From: DATBQN01 sp963799925
GTDB lineage: Bacteria > Acidobacteriota > Thermoanaerobaculia > Multivoradales > UBA5704
NCBI GenBank assembly: GCA_963799925.1
Contig: CAWCYZ010000004.1
Coordinates: 682,001-746,000 of the forward strand
Reading direction: 5' to 3'
Length of the DNA stretch: 64,000 nt
Shown: positions 1 through 8,883 of the stretch, in pieces
How the letters are laid out: the number at the start of each line of letters is the position of its first letter
Numbering within the stretch: the stretch's first letter is position 1
The notes under the pieces: generated by a model
The model's database searches: none
Told to the model about the DNA's origin: nothing
The model's input: only the letters and a program-made list of their open reading frames with translations
Program-made: the position numbers and the translations under genes

Positions 1-104
1 GCCACTCTCCTGGTTTCTGCCGCCAACCCTCCCGGCGCATTGCCGCGAGCGGAGGTGGAATCGATCAATCGCTGCCGCTGCGTCAATCGACAGCATCGAT
101 CGGT

Positions 105-163
105 CTCGGAATAAATCTTTCTTATATTAAATTTTATTGAGCACAACAGAGGAGGAGGACTCC
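105..163 (+). promoter_or_regulatory. AT-rich leader and strong ribosome binding site of the first gene
   Basis: Positions 110-137 are strikingly A/T rich in an otherwise very GC-rich window, as expected for a promoter or melting region, but I cannot pick one convincing -35/-10 pair. A purine run GGAGGAGG at about 151-158 lies a few bases before ATG 164. It decides the start there rather than at the upstream in-frame TTG at 137. Confidence 0.4.
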
Positions 164-1801
164 ATGCAAAATCAACGGAAAATGTATCGCTCGCTCGCCG
201 CGGCAGCGGGCGCCATGCTCATCGCCGCGATCGTCACGACGCCGCTCGTCGCCCGGGCGGACGACCTCTGCGGCCTGGACGTGCCGGGGAATGACGTCGC
301 CGCCGCCGCCGGGGCGGACTGGGTGCGGGCTTCGCTGTACTGGGGAGCTCTCGAGACCGACGCGGCGAACAATTATCAGGAGTCGGCGTACCTCGCGCTC
401 GACAACACCCTCAAAGCTCGGACGGCGAGCGGGGCGCCGCGCATCCAGAATGCTCTCGTGGGCATCGAGGGCTTTGCCAACTACGTCGGCGCCGGCGGTC
501 AATACCAATCGCCCTGCGATCCCGCCAACTGGAGCCTCATGCTCGATCGCTGGCGTGCGTTGTGGAGCCGGACGACGGCGCGCTATTGCGCCAACAACCC
601 GGCGAGCAATCCCGGGCAGACCCACGGCGTCGTGCGGTACTGGACGGTCTGGAACGAGCCCAACGACCTGACGTTCCTCGTCCCGCGTGCCACCTGCGGC
701 TTTGACCCTGCCGCCTTCTGCGCCGCCAATCCCGCCGCGTGCACCGACTCGTTCGCCGCGGACTACGCGGATCTCGTCGCCTACGCGGACGCCGGCCGTC
801 AGGAGGGTTGCCCGAACGACACCAAGCTGGTCGCCGGCGAGGTGGCGCAGTCCGCTTCCGGCAACCAGGATGCCTTCGTCCAGTCTCTCCTGCAGAAGCT
901 CGCCGGGCGCGCCACCCCGGCGGTCCTGAGCGCCCACACCTACACCTGGGCGGTGTACGCGCGTCAGGCGATGCAGCGCTTTCGCGGCGATCTGGATGCC
1001 GCCGGCTACCATCCGACGGAGCTCTGGATGACGGAAGCCGGCGGGCCGCAGTTCGGACCCGGCTGCACGACCGCGGACAAGGCCTACGACCCGACCTGCT
1101 TCGCCCAGCGCGAGGGCTTCCTGCGCTCGATCTTCGCCGAGAACCGTCAATATGGAACCGCGCTGGGCTGGAAGCGCACCTTCATCTACAGCAGCACGCC
1201 CCTGGAGCTGCCGCTCGCGGGCGGCGGCGTGGATCGCTACGGCCTGATCGACGTCGACGGAGCGGGCGCGCCGATCGGCTCGAACATGATGCTCGACGCG
1301 GTGAAGGCCTCGTGCAACAGCCCGCTCGCCTACATGGTCGATTCCGAGGAGAAACCCGACAACGACGACCTGAAGAGCGCCTGCAACGCGATCGCCACCA
1401 GGAGCTCCAGCTATTGCAACGACCTCGCCGAGGGGAACGGCAAGCAGATGTGCCTGGCGATGTCCCAGGGCTCGGCCTCGCCGTGCTGGAGCATCACCGA
1501 CAGCAACCTGCAGCTCGCCTGCCTGGGCATGAGCGCCAAGGCTTCGGCGAACTGCAGCGGCATCACCAACAGCAACATGAGGAGCTTCTGTTACGGCGTC
1601 GCGATGTCGGACTACACTCAATGCTCCAGCATCACGGAGCGCAACACGCAGCTTCTCTGCTACGCGATGTCGGACGGCATCAACTCGAACTGCTACGACA
1701 TCCCGTACGCCAACGATCGCAACTTCTGTTACGGCGCCTCGAGCGGCGACGCGAGCTACTGCGCCGCCATCGTCCAGTACCCGTCGAGCGTGCAGCGGTA
1801 A
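164..1801 (+). CDS. Secreted clan GH-A glycoside hydrolase-like protein with C-terminal Cys-repeat domain
   Basis: The 545-residue product starts with a signal peptide (about residues 1-34, ending near ARADD). It continues as a TIM-barrel type glycosidase. The segment VWNEPN places a likely acid/base Glu at residue 165, and WMTEAGG places a likely nucleophile Glu at residue 291; this pair is characteristic of clan GH-A (GH5/GH39-like). From about residue 403 to the end there are six imperfect repeats of 23 residues, each with two Cys about eleven residues apart and an I-x3-N ending. Such a tail could be a disulfide-rich binding or anchoring module. The start at 164 is supported by a strong Shine-Dalgarno. 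The substrate is unknown; a glycan role is plausible next to the polysaccharide locus. The family call is by motif only. Confidence 0.75.
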   Translation: MQNQRKMYRSLAAAAGAMLIAAIVTTPLVARADDLCGLDVPGNDVAAAAGADWVRASLYWGALETDAANNYQESAYLALDNTLKARTASGAPRIQNALVGIEGFANYVGAGGQYQSPCDPANWSLMLDRWRALWSRTTARYCANNPASNPGQTHGVVRYWTVWNEPNDLTFLVPRATCGFDPAAFCAANPAACTDSFAADYADLVAYADAGRQEGCPNDTKLVAGEVAQSASGNQDAFVQSLLQKLAGRATPAVLSAHTYTWAVYARQAMQRFRGDLDAAGYHPTELWMTEAGGPQFGPGCTTADKAYDPTCFAQREGFLRSIFAENRQYGTALGWKRTFIYSSTPLELPLAGGGVDRYGLIDVDGAGAPIGSNMMLDAVKASCNSPLAYMVDSEEKPDNDDLKSACNAIATRSSSYCNDLAEGNGKQMCLAMSQGSASPCWSITDSNLQLACLGMSAKASANCSGITNSNMRSFCYGVAMSDYTQCSSITERNTQLLCYAMSDGINSNCYDIPYANDRNFCYGASSGDASYCAAIVQYPSSVQR

Positions 1802-1819
1802 CGCCCCGGCTTCCGGTCT

Positions 1820-1844
1820 GCCGGCGGCCGAGTGAGCCGCCGGC
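1820..1844 (+). terminator. GC-rich hairpin after the glycosidase-like gene
   Basis: A perfect 8-bp inverted repeat (GCCGGCGG / CCGCCGGC) with a 9-base loop begins 18 bases after the stop codon. There is no T-run behind it, so it is at best a weak or Rho-assisted terminator or an RNA-stabilising hairpin. Confidence 0.3.
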
Positions 1845-1903
1845 GGCCGCCCTGGCGTGATCGGGCCGGGGCCATTTGGGCAGATCTGTAGCCAACGATA
1901 AGG

Positions 1904-1932
1904 TTGACACCCTTCCCGCGGCTTCCGACAAT
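1904..1932 (+). promoter_or_regulatory. Sigma70-type promoter for the thioredoxin / Cys-rich protein unit
   Basis: TTGACA (1904-1909) and GACAAT (1927-1932) are separated by exactly 17 bases. Transcription would start near 1939, leaving a leader of roughly 215 bases before the chosen start codon at 2156. I see no gene in that leader or in the rest of the 1802-2155 gap. Confidence 0.6.
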
Positions 1933-2155
1933 CGAGCTGGCCACACGGCAAGGCAAAGGCAGCTCCGCGGCGGGCCGCGCACGATGTGGGGTCTCGCCCC
2001 GAGATAGCCGGGCTGCCGTACGTGTCCTCCGAGGTGCCGCTTGGTGTGCTCGGTTTCGCTTCCCCTCCGGCCGCGGGAGCGCTCGCCTCCCGCCCGGGCA
2101 TCCGTCCATCGCGTCCCGCGCTTCGACGAATGCACTTCCGAAAGGGGAAAGCGAC

Positions 2156-3277
2156 ATGACATCCACGATGACTCTGGCGATCGGTCTCGCCGCGCTCGGC
2201 GCGTTCGCGACGGGCCTCGCCGCCGTGCTGTACCAGACTCTCCAGCAGCAGGGGCGCCTGCTCCTCCGCCTGGACCAGATCGAGCGCAACCTGAAGCTCG
2301 AAGCCGCGGATTCGGTGGCCCGCGGCGCCGTGGCCCTGCAGGTGCGCAAGCTCGGCGGCATGCCGGTCGGCATGGCCCTGCCCGAGCTCGCGCTGCCCGG
2401 GCTCGACGGCGAGGAGGTGACGCTCGCGCGCCTCGCCGGCCGCCAGGTCCTCCTCGTCCACTGGAGCGCTCGCTGCGGCTACTGCGCGCAGATCGCGCCG
2501 GAGCTCGCGCGGCTCAAGCCCGAGCTCGAGCGGGCGGGCGCCCTCCTCCGCCTCGTCGGCATCGCCGGGGAGGAGCGCGAGCGGGAGCTCGCCGAAGCGC
2601 ATGGGTTGGCCGGCGAGCTCCTGCTCGACGCGGCAGGCGACGCGATCGAAGCCTTCGCCGCTGTGGGGACGCCAGCGGCCTACCGGCTCGACGCCTCCGG
2701 CCGCATCGCCTCGCCCCTCGTCGTCGGCGCCGACCGGGTGCTGGAGCTGGCGGCGGAGCTGGCACAGCCGGAATGGGTCAGGCCTTCGTTCGGCCGGCGC
2801 GAGCTCGCGGCGAGCCGCATCGAGCGCAACGGCCTGGGCGCCGGCACGCCGGCGCCCAGCTTCGTTCTGCCGGACGTCCGTGGCGGCACCGTCGCTCTGG
2901 ACGGATTTCGCGGCCGCAAGGTGCTCCTCGTCTTCAGCGACCCGCATTGCGGCCCCTGCCAGGAGCTCGCGCCGCACCTCGCCCGCATCGACGAGGCGCA
3001 CCGCGGCAACGGTCTCGCCGTCGTGCTGGTCGGCCGCGGCGAGCCGGAGGAGAACCGCGCCAAGGCCGACGCGCAGGGGCTCGCCTGTCCGCTGGTCGTC
3101 CAGCGCGGCTGGGAGCTGTCGAAACGCTACGGCATCTTTGCGACCCCGGTGGGTTTCCTGATCGACGAGCGAGGCGTGGTCGAGAGGGATGTCGCCCGCG
3201 GGATCGAGGAGATCCTGAGCCTCGTGCCAGCCGCGGCGCTGCCGCAGGAGGTGGCCCATGGCCGGGCGGTTCGATGA
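2156..3277 (+). CDS. Membrane-anchored protein with two thioredoxin-like (TlpA/MauD-type) domains
   Basis: The 373-residue product has an N-terminal membrane helix (about residues 5-25) followed by a short helical stretch. Two redoxin domains in tandem follow. The first has active site CGYC (Cys107/Cys110) and the second has CGPC (Cys265/Cys268). Both carry the cis-Pro context (GTPAAY, FATPVG) typical of thiol-disulfide oxidoreductases. By topology the domains should face the periplasm. ATG 2156 follows a GGGGAAAG purine run; the frame stays open upstream to 1904, but that part lies in the promoter/leader. The next gene overlaps by 20 bases and encodes an export substrate with about three dozen Cys. 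This gene probably handles the disulfides of that protein, as MauD is thought to do in methylamine dehydrogenase maturation. Confidence 0.75.
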   Translation: MTSTMTLAIGLAALGAFATGLAAVLYQTLQQQGRLLLRLDQIERNLKLEAADSVARGAVALQVRKLGGMPVGMALPELALPGLDGEEVTLARLAGRQVLLVHWSARCGYCAQIAPELARLKPELERAGALLRLVGIAGEERERELAEAHGLAGELLLDAAGDAIEAFAAVGTPAAYRLDASGRIASPLVVGADRVLELAAELAQPEWVRPSFGRRELAASRIERNGLGAGTPAPSFVLPDVRGGTVALDGFRGRKVLLVFSDPHCGPCQELAPHLARIDEAHRGNGLAVVLVGRGEPEENRAKADAQGLACPLVVQRGWELSKRYGIFATPVGFLIDERGVVERDVARGIEEILSLVPAAALPQEVAHGRAVR

Positions 3278-4517
3278 CCTGACGCGCATCCTGGGCAGTG
3301 GGCTCAATCGGCGAGACGCCTTGCGGTTGTCGGTCGCGACCGTCGCCGGGAGCTATCTCAGTCTGGTCTGGCCCAAGGCGGCCTGGGCTGAGCAGCCTCG
3401 CCAGGGAGGCGTCTTCTGCTTGCCGACCTTTACGCTGAAGAACGGGGACAAGGTGTGCGGGGTCAGCGAAGCCGCGACGGAGGACATGTGCAGCCAGGAT
3501 ACGTGCTGTGGCTTCTATCTGGACGGCGGTGCGAAAAAAGCGCGGAAATGCTGTACGACCGACAAGGATTGTGCGTGTTGCAAGCAGGACGAAATATGCT
3601 GCGGCAATCGAGCGAGCGCCCACGCGGCCTGTTGTCCGTCGAACCAGGGGTGCGACGAGGATACGGGGAGGTGTTGCGCCGAGTTCTGCGGGCCGGCCAA
3701 GCATTGCTGCGCTGCCTGCGAGGATTGTACGAACGGAGAGTGCAAGACGGCGGCGGATCGCTGTGGAACCGGTCAGCACTGTTGCGAGAATCTCCACCGC
3801 CCAGGGTTCCATTGTTGTCCCGCAGGGATGTGCTGCGGCGAGATCAATGACAAGTGCGGGAGCGTGAGCAAGACGCAGAACAAGAGCCGGATCGCCGCCG
3901 TCACGGCAAACCAGATGACGGTGGTGATCCAAGACGACCAGGGCGTCGGCTCGATCACGGTGCTCAAGGCCGACAATGCCCAGGTGGACATCCCTGCCTT
4001 CGAGCCCGGGACCACGGACCCCATCACCGTCGTCGCCACCAAGCTCGACCTCTCGAAGGCCGCCGCGGTCGAGCTCAGCTATTGTCCGGCGCCGGGCTGC
4101 GGCTGCACGACGTGCTGCCACGTGATCGATCCGGTGGCGGCGACGCTCCAGATCCCGCCGCGCGGCCGCCGCGCCAGGCAGAGCTTCGCGGCGGTGGCGG
4201 CCGCCGAGCGATACCTGACGGTCCAGAACGGCAGGCCGGGGCTCGACGTCCTCAGGATCGACGTCGACGGCCAACGCGCCGCGGTCTACCACCTGGCGGA
4301 GGACGAGGTGAGGGTCGTGGATCTCGCCCGGCATCTCCACGGGGACGACAACCTCGTCACGCTGGCGGCACAGGGCCTCCCCCAGGGGAGCGCCCTGCTC
4401 GTCCTCGGCGACACGCCCGCCGTCGGCAGGGTGCCGGGCACCGCGGTGGTCCTGCCGCGGATCGACTGGCAGCCGCCGGTCTGGCGGCAGGAGCTCGAAC
4501 CGAGCTGGATGCATTGA
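3258..4517 (+). CDS. Cys-rich exported protein with Tat-like signal, unknown function
   Basis: The 419-residue product starts with a twin-arginine-like region (NRRDAL near residue 18), a hydrophobic stretch and an AWA/AEQ cleavage site around residue 45. Residues about 52-205 hold some thirty Cys, many as adjacent CC pairs, with a second small Cys cluster near residue 285 (GCGCTTCC). The C-terminal third is Cys-free and beta-rich in appearance. Translation is coupled to the double-thioredoxin gene by a 20-base overlap. Tat export would allow folding or cofactor loading in the cytoplasm. Alternatives are a metal-binding, redox or structural surface protein. It resembles the general logic of MauA (Tat-exported, many disulfides, MauD-like partner), but I see no sequence match to MauA. 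No family recognised. Confidence 0.65.
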   Translation: MAGRFDDLTRILGSGLNRRDALRLSVATVAGSYLSLVWPKAAWAEQPRQGGVFCLPTFTLKNGDKVCGVSEAATEDMCSQDTCCGFYLDGGAKKARKCCTTDKDCACCKQDEICCGNRASAHAACCPSNQGCDEDTGRCCAEFCGPAKHCCAACEDCTNGECKTAADRCGTGQHCCENLHRPGFHCCPAGMCCGEINDKCGSVSKTQNKSRIAAVTANQMTVVIQDDQGVGSITVLKADNAQVDIPAFEPGTTDPITVVATKLDLSKAAAVELSYCPAPGCGCTTCCHVIDPVAATLQIPPRGRRARQSFAAVAAAERYLTVQNGRPGLDVLRIDVDGQRAAVYHLAEDEVRVVDLARHLHGDDNLVTLAAQGLPQGSALLVLGDTPAVGRVPGTAVVLPRIDWQPPVWRQELEPSWMH

Positions 4518-4541
4518 AGGCATTTCGCCGGGGCGCCTGGG

Positions 4542-5666
4542 CTAGGCCGTCCCCTCCGCCCCGTCGGCGATCTCCTCGAGCGCCCGCGCCACGCCGGCCG
4601 CGTCGCCCGCGTCGACGCGGTGGTAGTGGCCGGGCGGCAGGCGCTCGGCGCAGAGGAGGTGGACGTCGGAGGCGGCGCTGCCGATGTAGAGGACCGGGCG
4701 GCCGGACTCGATGCAGCCGTAGACCTTCGACGGCAGCACGTAGCCCACGAACTCGTCGCGGAGCGTGATGAGGTGGGCGTCCGGCGTCGTCAGGAGTCGC
4801 GGCAGCTCGGCCAAGGGCAGCGGCCGGCCGCGATGGACGGGGAGGCCCGCCGCGCGGAGCGCCGCCTCGACGGCGTCGGCCTTGGCACCGGTGGCGTTCA
4901 GCCAGAGGCCCATCCTCCCCGAGCCCCGCTCGTGGTGCAGGCGATAGCCCTCGATCAAGGTCCGGTCGTCGTGCGCGACGCCGAAGTTCCCCGAGTAGAG
5001 GAGGAGGCGGCGGCCGCCGAGCTCGGCTGGCCGGGGCAGCGGCGCGGTGCCTGCGGGGATCGCGACCGGCGAGGGGTCGCGGCGGAGGACGATCCGCTCG
5101 GGCGGGATGCCGAGCGCGAGGAGCCGCCGGCGCCCGTCCTCGCCCAGCACCTCGAAGCGGTCGACCCGGCGGCGCAGCGCCACGGTCAGCCGGTGGAAGG
5201 CGCCGAGCGGCGCCGGCACGCGCCCGAGCTCGGCCATCAGGCACTCGGGGTGGAAGTCGGTGATGCGGTAGGTCAGCCGCTTGCGGAGGAGGAGGTTGGC
5301 GGGCACCAGCAGGTGGATGAGAAAGGGCGGGCTGCCGGTGAAGAGGATCTCGTCGGCTTGGGCGAGGTCGCGCCAGAGCCGCCGCACCAGGCGGAGGTCG
5401 GTCCGCGCCGTCCACAGGGCGCGCCGCCGCCAGCTCGACCGCTCGTAGACCTTCGCCTCCAGCCGCACGATGCGCAGCCGCCCGGCGCCCGGCGTCTCCT
5501 CGACCACCGAGCCGCCCGCCGACGACAGGCCGGCGAGCACGACGTCCTCGCCCGCCGCGGCGCGCTCCCGCGCGAAGTGGAGGCTGTACTGTCCGACCGC
5601 CCCGAAGTCCGGCGGCAGCCAGTCGCAGAGATAGACGAGGCGGTGACCCCGCGGCTCGCCGCTCAC
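4542..5666 (-). CDS. GT4-like glycosyltransferase
   Basis: The 374-residue product has a GT-B layout. The N-terminal half includes LVYLCDWLPPDFGAVGQY, a glycine-containing acceptor-side loop, and the C-terminal half has a donor site ending in an E-S-G-R-P stretch. A segment LLYSGNFGVAHDD marks the start of the C-terminal domain. It should transfer a sugar from a nucleotide donor during glycan assembly on the inner face of the membrane. The GTG start at 5666 overlaps the stop of the upstream gene (GTGA). It is the last gene of the 4.5-33.8 kb minus-strand cluster and converges with the Cys-rich protein gene across 24 bases. Confidence 0.75.
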   Translation of the reverse strand: MSGEPRGHRLVYLCDWLPPDFGAVGQYSLHFARERAAAGEDVVLAGLSSAGGSVVEETPGAGRLRIVRLEAKVYERSSWRRRALWTARTDLRLVRRLWRDLAQADEILFTGSPPFLIHLLVPANLLLRKRLTYRITDFHPECLMAELGRVPAPLGAFHRLTVALRRRVDRFEVLGEDGRRRLLALGIPPERIVLRRDPSPVAIPAGTAPLPRPAELGGRRLLLYSGNFGVAHDDRTLIEGYRLHHERGSGRMGLWLNATGAKADAVEAALRAAGLPVHRGRPLPLAELPRLLTTPDAHLITLRDEFVGYVLPSKVYGCIESGRPVLYIGSAASDVHLLCAERLPPGHYHRVDAGDAAGVARALEEIADGAEGTA

Positions 5667-6472
5667 CGCGAGCGGGCCCTCGCCCACGCCCACCGCATGC
5701 CCTCCGGCCGCCCCTCCCAGACGGCGAAGCGCTGTTCCTCCGGCGACAGGCCGGCGAGGAGGGGCAGGCCGGCGGGGTCGCGCTCCCGCATGGGGAGGAT
5801 CTCGACGTCGTGGGTGGCGCGGAATCGCCCGACCACGGTCTCGGTGATGGATGGATCGACGAAGTCGTGCAGCTCGACCAGAAGGTCGGTCGCGGCGAGG
5901 CGCGGCGCGCGGATGGGGTCGAGCAGGTCCTTCTCGCAGCCCTCGCAGTCGCAGACGACGAGGCAGCCCGGCCCGGCGAGCGCCGCGAGGTCCTCGGGCC
6001 GGCAGCGCGCGCCGAGGCGAAGGCGGCCGGCGACCCGGTTGAGCCGGGCGAGCCGGCGGAGCCGCTGCCTCGCCAAGGCGTCGAGATCGAAGGCGTGCAC
6101 CTCCGCAGCCGGCAGCCGCCAGGCGTATCCGACCGCGTAATAACCCTCGCCGCAGCCGATGTTGACGACCCGGACGTAGCCGCGCGCGAGCGACGCCTCG
6201 ACCGCCGGCTGGATCTCCAGCTCGTAGGTGCCGGCGATCTTGGGGAGCAGGCCGCTGCCGCTCGCGAAGGAGAGGAAGCGAATCCCCGCGAATGGCCCGC
6301 CGAGCACCCGCGGTTCGCCGCCGCAGAGCGCCGCGAGGATGCGGGCGGTGAGCGGATCGGGCCGCTCCTCGCGGGCGAGATGGCGCAGCGCGCGAAGGGC
6401 GAGGAAGAGCCGCGGCGCGGTCTCGCGGAGGCGGGAGAGTCGGCTGCGGAGCGGCGGGAGCGGCGGACCCAC
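5663..6472 (-). CDS. Class I SAM-dependent methyltransferase
   Basis: The 269-residue product contains VVNIGCGEGYY, a glycine-rich SAM-binding motif I, around residue 102. It is followed by an acidic strand end (HAFDLDA) and a motif IV-like CDCEGCEKD. The layout resembles FkbM-type O-methyltransferases, though the similarity is weaker than for the three FkbM proteins elsewhere in the cluster. It probably methylates a sugar hydroxyl of the repeat unit. The acyltransferase upstream ends 9 bases before its start, and the downstream glycosyltransferase overlaps by 4 bases. Confidence 0.65.
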   Translation of the reverse strand: MGPPLPPLRSRLSRLRETAPRLFLALRALRHLAREERPDPLTARILAALCGGEPRVLGGPFAGIRFLSFASGSGLLPKIAGTYELEIQPAVEASLARGYVRVVNIGCGEGYYAVGYAWRLPAAEVHAFDLDALARQRLRRLARLNRVAGRLRLGARCRPEDLAALAGPGCLVVCDCEGCEKDLLDPIRAPRLAATDLLVELHDFVDPSITETVVGRFRATHDVEILPMRERDPAGLPLLAGLSPEEQRFAVWEGRPEGMRWAWARARSR

Positions 6473-6481
6473 TCTCGGCTC

Positions 6482-7684
6482 CTATTCGCCCGCAGCCCCG
6501 GCGGCCCCGAGCGCGGCGGTGGGCGGCGGGGGCGCCGGGCCCGGCTCCGGCGCTGGCGCTGGCGCCTCGATCGGCGGCGCCAGCCGGCGGTCCTTGAGGC
6601 GGAGGAAGGGCCGCTCGAGGAAGCGGTGAGAGAGATAGGCGAGGAGGATCGTCAGGCCGAAGACCAGGGTGTAGTAGCCGGCGAGGTAGAGCGGCAGCGG
6701 CAGCCGGGCACCGCGGGTGGCGAGGAACACCGCCGAGGTCGCATAGACGGCGAGCATGTGGAGCATGTAGATGCCGTAGGAGACCTGCCCCAGGGACTCC
6801 GTGGCGGCCGCGCGGAGGCCGACGAGCCGGCGCGGATTGGCGCCCACCTCGACGATCAGCCAGGGATAGAGGACGAGCTGGAGGATCTCCTCGCCGCACC
6901 AGCCCCAGTGGATGAAGGTCGTCAGGTAGTAGTCGAGAAGGAGGAGCAGCAGGACGATCTGGACGGCGCGCCGGGTGAACGGCGCCAGGCGGAGGAAGGC
7001 CTCGCGGCGCTCGTGGAGCGCCCAGGCGGCGAGCGCCCCCGCCGCCATGTAGTGGAAGCGGAGCTGGCCGACGAAGCCCTTGGCGCGGTAGGGACCGAAA
7101 ACGTCCAACCGCGACAGGCAGAAGAGGGCGAACGAGGCGGCGAGGACCGCCCAGCAGAGGGCCGGCAGGTGGCGCCGCAGGCGCTTCACCGCCGGCGCCC
7201 AGGCGAGGTAGAACTGCTCCTCGACGCCGATCGACCAGAGCGGATTGAGGATGCCCCCGACGGTGTAGAGGCTGTTCATGAGGTTGGGCAGGAGCGCGCC
7301 GTAGAGGACGAGCGCGAGCGGCAGGCCGTAGTCGACGCGATAGGGGATGCCCAGCCGGGGGAGGAGCGCGTTGTAGAAGAAGAGGCCGGTGAAGACCACC
7401 GCGAAGTAGAGCGGCCAGATGCGGCAGACGCGGCGGAGATAGAAGCTGCGGACGGCGATCGTCCCCGTCTTCCGCGCCTCGTCGAGCAGCAGGTATGTGA
7501 TGAGGAAGCCGCTCAGGGTGAAGAAGAAGGAGACCGCCGGCGAGGCGCGGTAGAAGAACGCTCCCGAGGCCGGATGGGGAAGGCCGCGGCTCTCCTGGTT
7601 GAGCGGGATGTGGCCCAGGACGACGAAGAAGGCGGCAAAGAAACGGAGGCTGTCGAGGCCCGGAAAGCGGACGCGCGGGCTCAC
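6482..7684 (-). CDS. Acyltransferase 3 family membrane protein (OafA-like O-acyltransferase)
   Basis: The 400-residue product begins GLDSLRFFAAFFVVLGHI, the hallmark first helix and conserved His of the acyltransferase-3 family (Acyl_transf_3). About ten hydrophobic segments follow, including the family-typical FFFTLSGFLITYLLL and SIGVEEQFYLAWAP. The C-terminal 30 residues are a Pro/Ala-rich cytoplasmic tail. It would O-acylate (often O-acetylate) sugars of the exported polysaccharide. The start is GTG 7684. Confidence 0.85.
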   Translation of the reverse strand: MSPRVRFPGLDSLRFFAAFFVVLGHIPLNQESRGLPHPASGAFFYRASPAVSFFFTLSGFLITYLLLDEARKTGTIAVRSFYLRRVCRIWPLYFAVVFTGLFFYNALLPRLGIPYRVDYGLPLALVLYGALLPNLMNSLYTVGGILNPLWSIGVEEQFYLAWAPAVKRLRRHLPALCWAVLAASFALFCLSRLDVFGPYRAKGFVGQLRFHYMAAGALAAWALHERREAFLRLAPFTRRAVQIVLLLLLLDYYLTTFIHWGWCGEEILQLVLYPWLIVEVGANPRRLVGLRAAATESLGQVSYGIYMLHMLAVYATSAVFLATRGARLPLPLYLAGYYTLVFGLTILLAYLSHRFLERPFLRLKDRRLAPPIEAPAPAPEPGPAPPPPTAALGAAGAAGE

Positions 7685-7757
7685 GGCGCCCTTCGCGGTG
7701 CGGTTCGCGATCTCATGCGGACGATCTCGCGGTAGGGCCGGGCCGCCCGCCGGCGGC

Positions 7758-8778
7758 TCAGCGCTCGGTGAGCATCTCGGCGAGGTAGCCGTCGACGGTC
7801 TCCCTCTCGCGGCTGGCGAAGTACCAGTCGATGGTGCGGTGCAGGCCGTCCATGAACTTCATCTCCGGCTGCCAGCCGAGGAGCTCGGCGCGCCAGACGG
7901 TTGCTCGCCACGCGGTTCAAGGGCCCGGTCGGCATGTGCGGCAGGAGCTTCACCTCCGCCCGGTGGCCGGTGTAGCGCAGCACCTCGCGCACGGCGTCGA
8001 TCACCCGCGTCCGCTCCTCGGTGCCGAGGTTGACGGCGGTGCCGTCGTCGATCGTCTCGGCGGCGGCGACCATGCCGGAGACGATGTCGCCGACGTAGGT
8101 CCAGTTGCGGATCTGGCTGCCGTCGCCCCAGACCTCGAAGGGGTCCTGGCGCACGAAGGCGCGGGCGATCATGGCGATGACGGCGTGGTTCTCGACCCCG
8201 CGCTCGCCGTAGACGGTGAAGAAGCGGCAGGAGGCGGACTTGAAGCCGAGGTCGCGGTGGTAGGCGGCGAGCGTCATCTCGGTCATCAGCTTCGCCCAGC
8301 CGTACATGTTGTCGGCCTCGTAGGGCGGCCCCACCATCTCCTCGGTGAGGTAGAGCTCCTGGGAGACGTCCCGCTGCAGGAAGTTCGGGTAGACGCAGCC
8401 GGAGGAGGCGAAGACGAATTTCTCGACGCCGGCCTCGTAGGCAGCCTTGACCAGCATGCCGTCCAGCGCCAGGTTCTGTGCGCAGGCGGCCTGGTGGAGG
8501 TCGACGAAGCCGCGCCCGCCGTGGATCGCCGCCAGGTGGAAGACGACGTCGACGCCGGCGACCGCCTCCTGCGCGACGCCAGGCTGCAGCAGGTCGGCCT
8601 GGCGGAACTCGACGATCCCGGCGTCGACGTGGCCCTGGATGTTCGTCAGGCGGCCGCTCGACAGGTCGTCGACGACGCGGATCCGCCGCACGCCCCGGGC
8701 GACCAGGAGGTCGATCAGGTGCGAGCTGATGAACGACGCGCCGCCGGTGACCAGAACCCGCTTGTCCTGCCACTCCAT
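7758..8778 (-). CDS. Extended SDR NDP-sugar epimerase/dehydratase, frameshifted near its 3' end
   Basis: From ATG 8778 the product has a Rossmann GxxGxxS-type motif (VTGGASFISSHL), SSGCVYP, and the catalytic YGWAK (Tyr-x3-Lys). It resembles GDP-mannose 3,5-epimerases and related extended SDR enzymes; the exact sugar cannot be told. At about 7885-7905 the frame changes. The original frame becomes Arg-rich noise, while another frame continues as ELLGWQPEMKFMDGL and ends naturally at 7758. A single-base indel therefore splits the last 45 or so residues. The gene likely supplies a nucleotide sugar for the cluster. A purine run GGGAGAGGGAGCGG precedes the start. Confidence 0.75.
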
Positions 8779-8791
8779 ACGTCCGCTCCCT

Positions 8792-8809
8792 CTCCCCCGG
8801 CCGGGGGAG
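8792..8809. promoter_or_regulatory. 18-bp perfect palindrome in the epimerase leader
   Basis: CTCCCCCGG/CCGGGGGAG is a perfect palindrome lying between the candidate promoter and the epimerase start codon. It could be an operator or an RNA hairpin; the sequence alone does not say which. Confidence 0.35.
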
Positions 8810-8843
8810 TCGTTGCCGGCAATCTGTCGACCCGGTATCCTCG

Positions 8844-8872
8844 AGTCTAGCCGAAGCCAGGTCAGCGCCCAA
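8844..8872 (-). promoter_or_regulatory. Candidate promoter of the epimerase-acyltransferase-methyltransferase unit
   Basis: Read on the minus strand, TTGGGC (8867-8872) and TAGACT (8844-8849) are 17 bases apart, in the divergent gap between the epimerase and the plus-strand glycosyltransferase gene. The match to consensus is moderate. Confidence 0.4.
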
Positions 8873-8883
8873 GCACCTTCGAA

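Noticed and set aside
134..3307. Very long open frame on the minus strand opposite the first two genes
   Set aside because: Its translation is Arg/Ala/Gly-rich without motifs or a signal, while the plus strand shows real proteins with catalytic motifs. Long antisense frames are expected at this GC content; many others in the window were dropped for the same reason.
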